Shown here: positions 20,940 to 31,509 of the stretch, piece after piece | How the letters are laid out: every line of letters starts with the position of its first letter | How positions within the stretch are numbered: position 1 is the stretch's first letter | Origin: Orientallactaga sibirica | Lineage: Eukaryota > Chordata > Mammalia > Rodentia > Dipodidae | Length of the DNA stretch: 64,000 nucleotides | Assembly: GCA_036365145.1 (NCBI GenBank) | Contig: JAEOAD010000040.1 | Coordinates: 15,103,501-15,167,500, forward strand | Reading direction: 5' to 3' | Notes under the pieces: generated by a model | Database searches by the model: none | Seen by the model: only the letters and a program-made list of their open reading frames with translations | What the model was told of the DNA's origin: nothing | Translations under genes and position numbers: made by a program

Positions 20940-21150
20940 CTGGAGAGATGGCATAGCGGTTAAGCACTTGCCTGTGAAGCCTAAGGACTCCGGTTTGAGG
21001 CTCAATTCCCCAGGACCCATGTAAGCCAGATGCACAAGGTGGCGCATGCGTCTGGAGATCATTTGCAGTGGCTGGAGGCCCTGTCGCACCCATTCTCTCT
21101 CTATCTGTTGCTCTCAATAAATAAAAATATATATATTTAAAAAAAAAACA
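20937..21150 (+). mobile_element. DIP SINE
   Basis: B-box region has an insertion (GGTTTGAGGCTCAATTCC), a variant shared with the copy at 29236. Short tail with TA repeat. Confidence 0.93.
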
Positions 21151-21168
21151 AGCATGAGAAGTGTTGAT

Positions 21169-21321
21169 GGGGCTGGAGAGATAGATGGCTTAGTGGGAAA
21201 GGTGCTTGCCTGCAAAGCCAGTGGACCCAGGTTCAATTCCCCAGTACACACATAAAGATGCACAAGGTGGTGCATGTGTCTGGAGTTTGTTTGCAGCAAC
21301 TAGAAGCCCTGTTGTGCCCAT

Positions 21322-21380
<59 letters not shown>

Positions 21381-21412
21381 CTCCCTCTCTCTCTCTCTCA
21401 AATAAATAAAAG
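21169..21412 (+). mobile_element. DIP SINE with (GT)n in tail
   Basis: The C/T tail contains a 39-bp GT repeat (21341-21379). Head has an extra GATA (GAGAGATAGATGGCT). Confidence 0.94.
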
Positions 21413-21988
21413 AACTATTTTTTTAAATAGAATTGTTAATGATGAAACCCTGCTGCATCTGGTTTTGCTGCATGTTTGGTTTTTTTTTTTTTTTTTTCTT
21501 TCTTTCTTTTTTTTCTCTTTGCTCCGATGTCTGAAGGCAGCTTCTCCCACTACAGAAGGAATTTCCCCCTGGGTCTATAAGCTTGATTCAACTCCTTCTT
21601 CCTATACACTGTGTCTGGTCTGAATGTCCATCCCAACCATGGGGAGCTGTCCACTATAATCCTCTCCTTCCACCTGATTTAATAGGGTGTGTGTGTGTGA
21701 GGGGGGTGTCTCTCTTCTCTCTTGTTGCACTGCTAGGAAAGCCACACTTGCTGGCCCGGAAGCGTTGAGCTTCTCCTGACTCCAGTTCCCATTGCCATAG
21801 GCATGTTGGGATGACAGATGCTTGTGGCACTGCACATCCCACTCTTCCATGGGCACTGGGGGTCTGAACTGGCAGGCGTGAGAGCCAGTGCCTTTGACTG
21901 CAGAGCCGTCCTCTGCTAATACATGCTATTTCCCATATGTAATAAGGTCTAAGCTGTATGATTACTGCTGTCTTCAATGGCACGTGAA
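21413..21988. other. Unique sequence with T-rich run
   Basis: Pyrimidine run 21479-21520; no repeat family or exon recognised. Confidence 0.5.
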
Positions 21989-22001
21989 ATTACAGTGCGT
22001 C

Positions 22002-22150
22002 ATGGCACTGTGGTGGCACACATCTTTAATCCCAGCACTTGGGAGGCAGAGATAGGAGGATCGTCGTGAGTTGGAGGCCAGCCTGAGACTACATAGTGAA
22101 TTCCAGGTCAGCCTGGGCTAGAGCGAGACCCTACCTCTAAATAACAAGCA
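22002..22150 (+). mobile_element. B1 SINE
   Basis: TSD ATTACAGTGCGTC / ATTACAGTGTGTC at about 21989 and 22157. Confidence 0.95.
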
Positions 22151-22224
22151 AAAACAATTACAGTGTGTCTTGTGCCCTTGCCGTCTTAGAAATGATGGGT
22201 TGCCATGTGGATCCTTGTCTATTT

Positions 22225-22322
22225 CCCTTCTAGAACGTCACCTCCACAAGGCGGGGAGCCTTGATTTTGTTTGTGGCATTCTAAGTGCCTAGAACTCCTC
22301 TCAAATGAACGAACAAGCAAAT
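22225..22322 (+). mobile_element. L2 LINE 3' end fragment
   Basis: AGAACGTCACCTCCACAAGG, AAGTGCCTAGAACTCC and the GAACGAACAAGCAAATG end reproduce the L2 3' terminus. Confidence 0.7.
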
Positions 22323-22503
22323 GCTTTGCCGATTGTCAATCAACTGAAACAAAGTGAAATTGAAAGACAGGATGGGTTAATGACAGAGTGGCCTATTTTC
22401 CTCATCTCTTCTATCCCCAGGATACTGGGAACACAGCCTAGTAAAAAAACAATGTTATCAGGGAGCCACTGCACTCATTCTCCAGGGAAGGAAGAGACGG
22501 CCA

Positions 22504-22595
22504 GGGGCTGGGGTGGAGCTCAGTGCTAGATAGAGCATGTGCTAGGCATGCACAAGACACTGGGTTTGACCAATCAAAACAAAATAAACAAAAAG
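22504..22595 (+). mobile_element. ID-like SINE
   Basis: GGCTGGGGTGGAGCTCAG, then GCATGTGCTAGGCATGCACA resembles the tRNA-Ala-derived ID unit; A-rich tail AAAACAAAATAAAC. B box degraded. Confidence 0.7.
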
Positions 22596-22743
22596 CCACA
22601 GCTGAGAAGGGACATCACAAGATCTCGGGGAAGGCTGAAAGGACAATTCCTGTGGTTAGCTCAGTCCCAAGAACTTCGGTTCTAAGACAACATCTTACCT
22701 CTGAGACACTCATTCACAATATTCCTGAGACGCTGAAGGTAGC

Positions 22744-23131
22744 TGTCGTAGTCAGTGCCACATTGCTGGGACGAACTTCCAATCAGACACAGTTTACGGG
22801 AGAAATGGCAATGACTTCAGGCTGGCAGTTCCATAAAGGCCGAAGAAGCTGGCTCCCTTTCGTAGATTCACACAGAGAGCTACACCACCAAGCAGCCAGC
22901 ACCATAAACAAGCACAGGGGGACAGCAAACAGCAGGGAACCCAGGCAGAGCTCCGAACCTCTCCACATACCTGTAGGCTGGAAATCAGATCCACCCCCAA
23001 ACATACCTTGGAACTGGACCCCAGGATCCACTCCAGGGACATCTTTTCCAGCCAGGTAGCTGGAAATGCGAGTTACTAGCTTTCATAAAACACCTGAGTC
23101 TATTGGGGGGACATGCATTCAAACCATCACA
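22744..23131 (-). mobile_element. MaLR-like solo LTR with perfect 5-bp TSD
   Basis: Begins TGTCGTAGTCAG, ends CCATCACA, flanked by GTAGC on both sides (22739-22743, 23132-23136). The reverse strand starts TGTGATGGTTTGAATG. Same family as the copies at 32681 and 52943. Confidence 0.8.
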
Positions 23132-23136
23132 GTAGC

Positions 23137-23600
23137 CACGTCCTGTAGGACCCACCGGTGGCCAGTGAGTGCCTTAAACACTCACTAAAGATGCACGATC
23201 ATCTGCCCCCACAGCAGGCTGAGCTCTGCCCTTTAGTTTTACCCTCATGACCAAGAATCTTCTACCCTGATTTGCCTGGAGATCCTGATGGCTCCCCGGT
23301 TAAGGAGTTTCCTTTACAGTCTTGGGGCCCTGGGGGCAGGTGCTACAGGAGACCTGGGTGTGAGTGGATGGGCACGGTTCATCTCTCCCTTAACCAAGGC
23401 CTCTGCCCTATTTCACATTACCAGCCCATCTCACATTGCTGTCCTCTCTGCCTTCAGTTTCAAGAGGCCTCCCCTCACCGGCCTTCTGGAAGAAACCGGA
23501 AGATCTCAGAGCCAAGAAAACCTATTTTCAGGTAGAGCAAACCTTCCTTTATAACTGAAAGTCAATTCCAGAGCAGCCTCAAGTTGCTGAAGTTTATGGA
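23137..23600. other. Unique sequence
   Basis: Overlapping frames of 87-88 codons without homology. Confidence 0.5.
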
Positions 23601-23601
23601 G

Positions 23602-23611
23602 CACACACACA

Positions 23612-23651
<40 letters not shown>
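23602..23651. repeat. (CA)n microsatellite
   Basis: About 25 units with one AAC interruption. Confidence 0.96.
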
Positions 23652-23652
<1 letters not shown>

Positions 23653-24239
23653 CAAACTCCTCTTTGTTTCTTTGGCCAGCATTTCTTTACCAGGTCCAGA
23701 GCTCCAGGGACCCACCATCCCTTTAGTGTTGCACAAAAATGTTTCAACTTCTTTTATTGGCAGAAGGAAAAAGACAAGGAAAATTAAAGATAAAGGATGT
23801 TTTTATATTTTATTTCGATCCGAAAACAGTAAAATTTTTAGTGTCTATGAAAATCTATTAAAATTTTCCTAAAATAAAAATTAGGCAGAATATTGAAGCA
23901 GTTAAAGTTCTATCAAAAGGATGTCTACATTGATATTATTTTGAGAGCTCCATGAAAGACACGTGGCAGCTCTGATGTTTCCAGATGAGAAAAATGATCT
24001 TGTCAGAGTGAGAGGTCTCCTACTCCTGGGACAGTCTCAGTGCCAACAAACAGCCCAGATAGCCACTCAGGGAGAAGTGTGAGCTACCATTCTGAAATGT
24101 CACTTGGTCCCACATATTGTTGGGCCATTAATTCACTGAGGATGTTCAAAAATTCTGGAATTTCAAATAATTGCCCAATTTTATTGAGAATTTTAAGGAC
24201 TGGCTTTACCACAGCCAGACTCCCTGCATCTCCTTGTGA
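23652..24239. other. Unique sequence, AT-rich
   Basis: No feature recognised. Confidence 0.5.
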
Positions 24240-24253
24240 ATTTCTCTTTTAAA

Positions 24254-24457
24254 CATGTACTTCATATATTTGTGAAGGGAGAGACAAAGAGAGAGAGAGA
24301 GGGCATAGGAATGGCAGGGCCACCTGCCACTATAAATGAACTCCAGATGCATATACCACTTCCTGCACCTGGCTTTATGTAGGTCCTGGGGAATCAAGCC
24401 GGGGCTGTCAGATTCACAAGCAAGTGCCTTTAACCACTGAGTCACCTCCCCAGCCCC
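24254..24457 (-). mobile_element. DIP SINE
   Basis: TSD ATTTCTCTTTTAAA / ATTTCTTTTTTTAAA at 24240 and 24458. Confidence 0.92.
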
Positions 24458-24521
24458 ATTTCTTTTTTTAAAAGATAAATACATGCACGGCTTTCAATGA
24501 CCTTACTCAAGTTTTATTTTT

Positions 24522-24612
24522 CTTTGAGATAGGGCTGGCCAACAATTTGTGATCCTCCTGCCTCAAACACCCAGTGGTTGGGATTACAAACATGAGCCCC
24601 TACTCCAGACTT
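24522..24612 (-). mobile_element. Old B1 fragment
   Basis: GATCCTCCTGCCTCA and GTGGTTGGGATTACAAACAT remain; the centre is deleted. Confidence 0.6.
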
Positions 24613-24682
24613 GGAATTTTGTTAATGTTATTTATTTATTTATTTGTCTTTTATTTTTGATCCTCAAATTAGAACCAGAGAA

Positions 24683-24772
24683 CTATGGATGTAGCTCAGT
24701 AGTAGAACATTTGCCAACAATGTAGGAGGTCCTGGGTTCAATCCCCAGTACCACAAAGAAAACAAATATTAG
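24683..24772 (+). mobile_element. ID SINE (tRNA-Ala derived)
   Basis: TATGGATGTAGCTCAGTAGT has the A box, GGTCCTGGGTTCAATCCCCA has the B box, followed by an A-rich tail. Typical monomeric ID unit. Confidence 0.85.
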
Positions 24773-25150
24773 AACAAGAATGATAGATTCTAACAGTTGG
24801 TAGTTTGATTTAGGTTCCAGAATTTCTGTCTGCATTTAAGATGCACTTGGGTCTTAGGGTGAGGACAACTTAATGTAGCTTGCCTTAGGGAAACATGTAA
24901 GTTTTACTTAAAAAAAAAAACTTGTTTTGAAAAACATGTATCATATAGCCAAAGGTAATTTAAAAGCAAATTTCACAATCATACTTTGGTTGTGTTGGCC
25001 TCTGTGTCAACACCCACACTGTCCTCAGAATGTGGCCCAGGAGAATTTCAATTAAGAAAACCAGAACACAAAGCTTGCCCACTGGAAATAATCCCGCACT
25101 GTCTGCCCCAGAAAAAGCAGAGGGCCCCTGAGAGGCCTGGCTTCTCCGCT
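24773..25150. other. Unique sequence
   Basis: A10 run at 24909; no exon recognised. Confidence 0.5.
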
Positions 25151-25164
25151 GGACTCCCGATCCA

Positions 25165-25260
25165 CATGCTGTTTAGTGCTCTTGAGCACTGTTGTGTTAG
25201 GGGTCACTGTACTAGGTGCTGGCAATTAAAATGGTGGGATCTGGTCCTGGCTCCTGTCCT
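25165..25260 (-). mobile_element. Possible L2 fragment
   Basis: CACTGTACTAGGTGCTGGCA resembles the antisense L2 3' region. Short and weak. Confidence 0.35.
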
Positions 25261-25325
25261 TCCCCAGGCTAATCAGGACAGCCATCTTGGCCCAAGCCAC
25301 CACAGTCCATCACTTAGACATTTTT

Positions 25326-25478
25326 GTTTGTTTGTTTTTTGAGGTAAAGTCTCACTTTAGCCCAGGATGACCTGAAATTCATTATGTAGTCTCAGGGTGG
25401 CCTTGAATTTGTGGCAATCCTCCTACCTCTGCCTCCCAAGTGCTGGGATTAAAGGTGTGTGCCACCACACCCAGCTAG
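25326..25478 (-). mobile_element. B1 SINE (part of a second DIP-B1 composite)
   Basis: Read on the minus strand, this B1 follows the DIP at 25500. The pair shares one TSD, CACTTAGACATTTTT / CACTTAGACTTTTT (25311 and 25699). Confidence 0.93.
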
Positions 25479-25698
25479 GCTATATATATATATATATATT
25501 TATTTACTTATTTATTTGAGAGAGAGTAAAAGACCAAGAGAGAGAGAATGGGCACACCAGGGCCTCTGGCCCCTGCAAACGAACTCCAGATGCATGAGCC
25601 CCCTTGTGCATCTGGCTTTCGTGGGTCCTGGAGAATAGAACCGGGATCCTTGGTCTTTGTAGGCAAACACCTTAACCTCTAAGCCATCTCTCCAGCCC
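25479..25698 (-). mobile_element. DIP SINE (part of a second DIP-B1 composite)
   Basis: Joined to the B1 through a (TA)n-TTTA tail. Ends CCATCTCTCCAGCC before the TSD. Confidence 0.93.
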
Positions 25699-25779
25699 CA
25701 CTTAGACTTTTTAAACAGGTTCTATGCACACATCTTGTAGCTACCCTGTTCCTCGTGCTATAGAGAGCCCGTGAAAATG

Positions 25780-26110
25780 TGTGTCCAATTCCATCCTTTC
25801 CCTGCTCTGAAGCCTCTGACACCACCCATATCACTCAGTGTAATGCCAAGTTCATGTCGTAAGTCCCCAAGACCTCCGTCTCTACTTTCTGATCTTGTGG
25901 CTCGCTTCTTTTCCCCTCACGGTCTCTGCTCCAAGCACACTGGCTTCTTCGAAAGCCAGCCCCCCCGCCCCCGCACACACAGGTTCACCACCTGCTGTTC
26001 TTTTGGCCAAGGATGTCAGGCACAGATGCGCATGTGGCTTGGTGTGAGTCTTCTTCCAGCTTTGAAGCAGATGCCACTAGAGAAATGACTTCTCTGACAC
26101 CCTGCATAAC
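25780..26110 (+). mobile_element. L2 LINE, old
   Basis: CTCTGCTCCAAGCACACTGG and AAATGACTTCTCTGACACCC recall the L2 3' region. Assignment is by memory of the consensus and is moderate. Confidence 0.5.
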
Positions 26111-26299
26111 AGGACGGCTCCCGCTCTGACTCTCCACACACCTGTTCTTCGAAGTCTTTGACTCCACCACACTCCCATCAAGTTTTCTTTCAGACATATC
26201 ATGTTTGGAAAGCCTGTGAAACATCTGAGGGGAGATATGGGGAGTTGTGGGGTCTGGGGTTGGTGGATAAGGTTTGGGTTGAGATAGAAATGTAAAGAT
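26111..26299. other. Unique sequence
   Basis: No feature recognised. Confidence 0.5.
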
Positions 26300-26362
26300 A
26301 GCCGGCTGTGGCCTCGAACACACAGCCATCTTCCTATCTCAGCCTCTCAAGGGCTGGGATCG
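26300..26362 (-). mobile_element. B1 fragment
   Basis: GGCCTCGAACACACAGCCAT then CTCTCAAGGGCTGGGATC; cut where the DIP begins. Confidence 0.75.
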
Positions 26363-26535
26363 TTTTATTTATTTGCGGGGGAGGGGGCGGGAGTGAATTG
26401 GTACGTATGCTGCTGCATACAGCTCTAGACACATGCACCACTTTGTGCATCTTTCTTTACAGTGGATTCTAGGAAATGAATCTGGGCTGGCAGGTTTTGT
26501 AGGCAAGAGGCTTAAACTACTGATCCATCTCCTTT
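26363..26535 (-). mobile_element. DIP SINE, strongly diverged
   Basis: ATGCACCACTTTGTGCATCT and AGGCAAGAGGCTTAAACTAC survive; tail replaced by a G-rich run. Confidence 0.75.
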
Positions 26536-26578
26536 GTTTGTGATGTCAATATCTTTACATTTCTTTTTCTTTTTTTTT

Positions 26579-26717
26579 TTCAAGGTAGGGTTTCACTCTA
26601 TCCCAGGCTGACCTGGAACTCACTCTGTAGTCTCAGGGTGGCCTAGAACTCACTTCGATCCTCCTACCCCTGCCTCCCGAGTGCTGGGATTCAAGGCATG
26701 CGCCACCACGCCCGACT
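26579..26717 (-). mobile_element. B1 SINE
   Basis: Full antisense copy ending CACCACGCCCGACT. Confidence 0.94.
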
Positions 26718-26748
26718 CTAAAAATAATTTTCTAAAAACGTAAGAAAA

Positions 26749-26972
26749 GGCTGGAGAGATGGCTTAGTGATTAAGGCGCTTGCTTTCAAAGCCTAAGGAC
26801 CCATGTTTGAGTCTCCAGATGCCACGTTAGCCAGACGCACAGAGGTGAGGCAAGCCCAAGGTCACATATGCCAGGCGCAAGCGTCTGAAGTTCGATTGCA
26901 GTGGCTGAAGTCCTGGTGTGCCAATTCTCTCTGTCTCTCTTTATTTAAAAAAAAAAAAAAAAAAAAAAAACC
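26749..26972 (+). mobile_element. DIP SINE, long subfamily, deleted module
   Basis: Has GTGAGGCAAGCCCAAGGTCA but lacks the CCACTAGGTGG core (GCCAGGCGCAAGC instead). A25 tail. Confidence 0.93.
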
Positions 26973-26993
26973 TCAAGAAAGAATGGAGGAGGG

Positions 26994-27146
26994 CGCTGGA
27001 AAGATGGCTCAGTGGCTAAAGGGCCAGGTTCAATGCCCGAGCCACCGACATAAGCCGGAAGTGACTGCTGTTCCTTTGCAATGACAAGAAGCCCTCCCGC
27101 CGTGTGCGCAAGCACATAATGTGAAAATAAATCATGCTTTTAAAGA
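26994..27146 (+). mobile_element. DIP-like SINE with internal deletion
   Basis: Head GCTGGAAAGATGGCTCAGTG is followed directly by the B-box region; later part GACAAGAAGCCC is diverged. Confidence 0.75.
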
Positions 27147-27645
27147 AAGAATGTGAAGAATAGACCAGAGACAACTCTTTCAGAGATCTTGGCATTAACA
27201 GAGGACCGAGAGAGCTGAGGCAAGGTTTCAAGGGGAGTGAACGATCAAGGGAAATTAATTGGTATTGTATTTAGAGCAAACTTATGCATAGATGGGAATT
27301 AGTCTGTGGAAAGAGGAACATTATTGGTGCAGGACAAAGGCCTTGAGGGTGCAGATGGGGAGGGCGGTGTAACAATGGGAAGGCTGCTTGGGGAGCAAGC
27401 GCAATGTCACTCACTTTAAGGGGAAGCAGTACAGGGGGCCTCGGCTGCTTGAAGCGTGCTAGGTTCGTCTTATCAATAGTCCTGTCCAGTTGTTTTGCCC
27501 AGAGAAGATTCCACAAGGAATTTTAAGAAAGGGGAGAAGGTATGAAGGAAGAGTCATGAGATAAGCAAAAGACACTGGATAGCAAATATATAGGATTGCC
27601 ACAGGCTTCGGTGAGTGGGCACCTGAGATTATGTAGTCCTTGATT
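27147..27645. other. Unique sequence
   Basis: No feature recognised. Confidence 0.5.
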
Positions 27646-27660
27646 TAAAGTGAGATCAGA

Positions 27661-27835
27661 GGGCTGGAGAGATGGCTTAGCAGTTAAGGCACTTGCCTGC
27701 AAAACCTAAGGGCCCAGGTTCCATTCCCCAGGACCCATGTAAGTCAGATGCACAAGGTGGCGCATATGTCTGGAGTTCATTGGCAGTAGCTGGAGGCCCT
27801 GGTGCATGTTCTCTCTCTCTCTCTCTCTAAATGAA
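27661..27835 (+). mobile_element. DIP SINE
   Basis: TSD AAAGTGAGATCAGA / AAAGTGAGATTAGA at 27646 and 27836. Confidence 0.95.
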
Positions 27836-27851
27836 TAAAGTGAGATTAGAG

Positions 27852-27953
27852 CCAGATATGAAAAGGCACACCTGTAACCCCAGCACTCAGGAGGCTGAAG
27901 CAGGAGTGGTTCTGGGCCAGTCTGGCTACACAGGGAGATCCTGCCTCCAAAAG
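27852..27953 (+). mobile_element. Old B1-like fragment
   Basis: CTGTAACCCCAGCACTCAGG then ACACAGGGAGATCCTGCCTC. More like general murid B1 than the local B1 subfamily, so likely older. Confidence 0.6.
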
Positions 27954-27954
27954 T

Positions 27955-28230
27955 AAAGTCCAAATTGGAAACAAGTTGTGTGAGAGATCAGTAGCCCTGG
28001 TTGCCTAACTCTGGGCAGCCTAGTCAGATGGAGCAGCAGAGAAAAGCAACTGATGGTGCCTTAGTGGAGGAGACATTCTGCAGTTGGAGGTCCGGAGGCT
28101 CAGCTTGGCCTGTGACGGGTTTGGAAGATGCGGGTGAAGCCACCCACCTGATCGCTGGAAACAAACAAGGAGTCTGTGCTATCCGCAGCACAGGAATGCT
28201 GTTTGGGAGTGCCGACGCTGCTCCGACTGG
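27955..28230. other. Unique sequence
   Basis: No feature recognised. Confidence 0.5.
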
Positions 28231-28234
28231 GTAG

Positions 28235-28370
28235 TACTCACTGGTTCCAAAGGCATTTGGTCCAGTGTGACAGACATTGTCCTAAACACCAGGGCTCAGC
28301 AATGAGCAAAACGTCTCTGCCCTCGCAGACCTGCCATTCTGGTGAGGAAAACTCCGCATATATAGGTCAG
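28235..28370 (-). mobile_element. L2 LINE fragment
   Basis: CAGACATTGTCCTAAACACC, CAGCAATGAGCAAAACGTCT and CTGCCATTCTGGTGAGG follow antisense L2 order. Confidence 0.65.
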
Positions 28371-28451
28371 TGGTTTCCAAAGACAGAGATGTAAGCCCAA
28401 GATTAGGGCAGGACCATCTTTTGGGATATGGATAGAAAACAGCTGAACTTC

Positions 28452-28645
28452 TGAGCTGGAGAGATTGCTCAGGGGTGAAAGGCCCTTGCTTGTAAAGCCT
28501 GATGGCCCAGGTTCAATTCCCCAGTACCCATGTGAAGCCAGATTCACAAAGTGGCACATATGTCTAAAGTTTGTTTGCAGTGGGTAGAAAGCCCTAGCAT
28601 GCCCCCCACCCCAAACAAATAAATAACTATTTATGAAGAAAGGAA
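28452..28645 (+). mobile_element. DIP SINE
   Basis: TSD AGCTGAACTTC at 28441-28451 and 28648-28658. C/T tail replaced by C-rich sequence. Confidence 0.93.
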
Positions 28646-28699
28646 ATAGCTGAACTTCCACTTATATTTTTTATCATTAAAATCTATTTTATGTCACTA

Positions 28700-28732
28700 T
28701 TTTTAAAAAGATTTTATTCTATTTATTTATTG

Positions 28733-28763
<31 letters not shown>

Positions 28764-28911
28764 GGCATGCCAGAGCCTCTAGCCCCTGCAAACGAATTCC
28801 AGGTGCATGTGTCACCATATCCATCTGTCTTAGGTGGGACCTGGAGAATCAAACCTAGGTCCTTAGGCTTCATAGGCATGCACCTTAACCGCTAAGCCAT
28901 CTCTCCAACCT
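28700..28911 (-). mobile_element. DIP SINE
   Basis: TSD TTATGTCACTA at 28689-28699 and 28912-28922. Confidence 0.95.
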
Positions 28912-28922
28912 TTATGTCACTA

Positions 28923-29235
28923 ATTTTATAATATGTTAGAATAGGCATAGGGTACATATATAATTATATAAATAAAATGTACATGTTGAGAGGTGCATGA
29001 TGAAAAATCATTTACTGATGGAGGTGCTTAACAAAAAAAACATCGAAACCACTAACTCCACGGGGACAGAAGGAGAGGACTGTAGCAAGTCTCCCCCGCC
29101 CCAATGACAAAGCCAAGGGTATTGACAAGAAACTAGATTAGTTCCAGAGAACAAGCCCCTGAATTCTCCCACCATGTGTCGGGAGTAAAATTCCTAAGTC
29201 ATAAGCACTTCCAGAAATGAGATTAAAATATAAGA
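28923..29235. other. Unique sequence
   Basis: AT-rich, no feature recognised. Confidence 0.5.
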
Positions 29236-29465
29236 TGGGCTGGAGAGACGACTTAGAGGTTAAGCTCTTGCCTGAGAAGCCTAAGGACCCCGGTTCGAGG
29301 CTCAATTCTCCAGGACCCACATAAGCCAAATGCACAAGGGGGTGCATGCATCTGGAGTTCGTTTGCAGTGGCTGGAGGCCCTGGCACACCCATTATCTCT
29401 CTCTCTCTCTACCTGCCTATTTCTGTATCTCTCTCAATCTCTCTCAAATAAATAAATAAATAATA
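29236..29465 (+). mobile_element. DIP SINE
   Basis: Same B-box insertion variant (GGTTCGAGGCTCAATTCTC) as the copy at 20937, suggesting a shared source gene. Confidence 0.93.
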
Positions 29466-29962
29466 AATTTTTTTTTAAAATATCACGAGAACTTTATAAT
29501 GACTGTGTTGCAAAAACCCAGAGCAGCCCCTACATGAGCAGGTAGAGACATTCACCCCAAGCCAGGTGCTTGCTGGGGAGGCTGGCCATGGAGGGAAGTG
29601 TCCCCACCAGGAGGGATTTCATTTCATAAAAACTTTGGCTCATGTGGCCCTCAAGCACCTTGTAACTCTCAGAATCTGAGAATGTATGAAGAATGAACAG
29701 GGAACTTGGAGTTCTAATTACCCGTTTCTGCAGGGAGTTGGGCCCGGGGAGGGTGACTCATAACCTTGACTCTGCACAGGGGTGACGGCTTCTCAGCTTG
29801 CAGGGAAGGAGAGCTGGGGGTAGGGAGGATGCGTCAGCATTTCCAGCTCACTTCATGGGAAAGGGTGCCTGGGCTGCAGATGGAAGTGTGTCCATTTCTG
29901 TGCTTGGTATTTTCCTATCATGACTCACAAGGTCCCCAGGGTAGGATGAAAATTGCTAAAAG
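29466..29962. other. Unique sequence
   Basis: No feature recognised. Confidence 0.5.
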
Positions 29963-29963
29963 A

Positions 29964-30036
29964 AATCAGGCGTGGTGGCACTTGGGAAGCTGCGCCTGAG
30001 GCCATCCTGGAGCACAGAGACCTTGTCTCAAAACAA
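29964..30036 (+). mobile_element. B1 remnant with deletions
   Basis: CAGGCGTGGTGGCACTTGGGA and AGAGACCTTGTCTCAAAAC; the middle is missing. Confidence 0.6.
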
Positions 30037-30054
30037 ATGGTGTCTGCAGGTAAG

Positions 30055-30130
30055 GAAGGAGCCTGAGACTAAGCCCAGATTCACCCAGCTGAGAAGTGGT
30101 AGAACTGGAACCCAAAGCCAATGCTGTCTA
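30055..30130 (-). mobile_element. MIR fragment
   Basis: CACCCAGCTGAGAAGTGGTA and GAACTGGAACCCAAAGCCAA fit antisense MIR head. Confidence 0.55.
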
Positions 30131-30324
30131 ACTTTGAAACCCTTTTGCACAGCTACACAGTTCATTTAAGATGTGCCTTAGAAAACCAAAGCGCTTCAGA
30201 AGGTTGAAAAAGCAAAAGTGCATTCCTGAGATCCAGGTCAGCTGTAATAACAAAGAGAGCCAAGGTCTGCCACAAGCATAGTGGTTTCAGAAAGTGGAGC
30301 TTTCATTTTTTTTTAATTAAAAAA

Positions 30325-30544
30325 AATATTTATTTATTTATTTATTTGCAAGCAGAGAGAGAGAGAGATAGAAGAGAGGCAGACAGAGAGAGAATGGGCA
30401 TGCCAGGGCCTCTAGCCACTGCAAGCGAACTCCAGATGCATGCGCCCCCTTGTGTATATGGCTTATGTGGGTCCTGGAGAATCAAACTAGGATCCTTTGG
30501 CTTTGCAGGCAAATGCCTTAATGGCTAAGCCATCTCGCAAGCCC
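30325..30544 (-). mobile_element. DIP SINE
   Basis: Near-consensus body; end mutated to CATCTCGCAAGCCC. Confidence 0.94.
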
Positions 30545-30562
30545 TCAATATATATATATTTT

Positions 30563-30706
30563 TTTTTATTTTGAGACAGGGTCACGTGTAGTTCAGCTGG
30601 TCTTGAACTTGTTATGTAGCCCATAATGACTTTGAGCTCACGATATCCTCCAGCCTCCACCTCCCCAGTGTTGAGATTATAAGCACCTGCGCCTCCCCAC
30701 CTGGCT
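30563..30706 (-). mobile_element. Ancient B1/proto-B1
   Basis: TTTTGAGACAGGGTCACGTG through CACCTGCGCCTCCCCACCTG; too diverged for the local subfamily. Confidence 0.7.
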
Positions 30707-30759
30707 AGAGTTCTCTGTCACACAACGGTCTGAATACAGGCATTCAATCCTACCTGACA

Positions 30760-30940
30760 CGAGACTCCCTCTAACTGCTGGCTCTGCCAATGGACGAGTT
30801 GCTTCTGTGTGGCTGTGACTAACCCTGTCAGAATCAACCTGAGATCGAAAAGATTCATCTGAGCTCACAGTCTCAGAAGGTCTCAGGTCATCATGGTTGG
30901 GAAGGTTTGGGGGATCCGTTCGGTTCATGGTGGTGTGAAC
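30760..30940 (-). mobile_element. MaLR-like LTR fragment
   Basis: Minus strand has AGCTCAGATGAATCTTTTCG and TTGATTCTGACAGGGTTAGT, the layout of a MaLR 3' end. Confidence 0.4.
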
Positions 30941-31289
30941 ATGTGGTAAAGGCTATCCACGGACATGGAGAAATGGCTTAGTGGTTGTGTGAATAGGAAT
31001 TGTATTGTCACTTGAGTCTCTTTCAAGTAGCATGATGGGGACTTCACTGACAAGGATAAGTCCTCTTCAAGGGTGGCCTCGGGACCCGGATGAGCCTGTG
31101 TTGTAGAAGACAGTGACTGGAGCGGTTATTTTTATCCCAAACACAATAGAGATGTCTGGTTCTTTGACTTAAAAGGCTTATGAAATATTTGTCATATATT
31201 CAAAATAGTCTCCCTTCTCCCATAAAAAGGACTAAGGTGGCTTGTAATTATTAAAACATGTCTAGGCCAGTACAATTGAGAGTATAAAC
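30941..31289. other. Unique sequence
   Basis: No feature recognised. Confidence 0.5.
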
Positions 31290-31431
31290 AGGGGCTGGAG
31301 AGATGGCTCAGCGGTTAAGACTCTTGTCTACAAAGTCAGGTTTGATTCCCCAGTGCCCACGTAAAGCCAGATGCACAAGGGGGCACATGCATTTGGGGTT
31401 CATTTGCAGTGGCTAGAGGCCCTGGGGTGCC

Positions 31432-31475
<44 letters not shown>

Positions 31476-31500
31476 CTCTCTCAAATGAATGAATTAATTA
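31290..31500 (+). mobile_element. DIP SINE
   Basis: Perfect A box TGGCTCAGCGG. Lost about 12 bases before the B box (AAAGTCAGGTTTGATTCC). Confidence 0.94.
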
Positions 31501-31509
31501 AATATATAT

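Noticed and set aside
22523..23059. 178-codon open frame, among the longest in the window
   Set aside because: It runs from an ID-like SINE through a MaLR-like LTR; reading frame across known repeats, no recognised domain.
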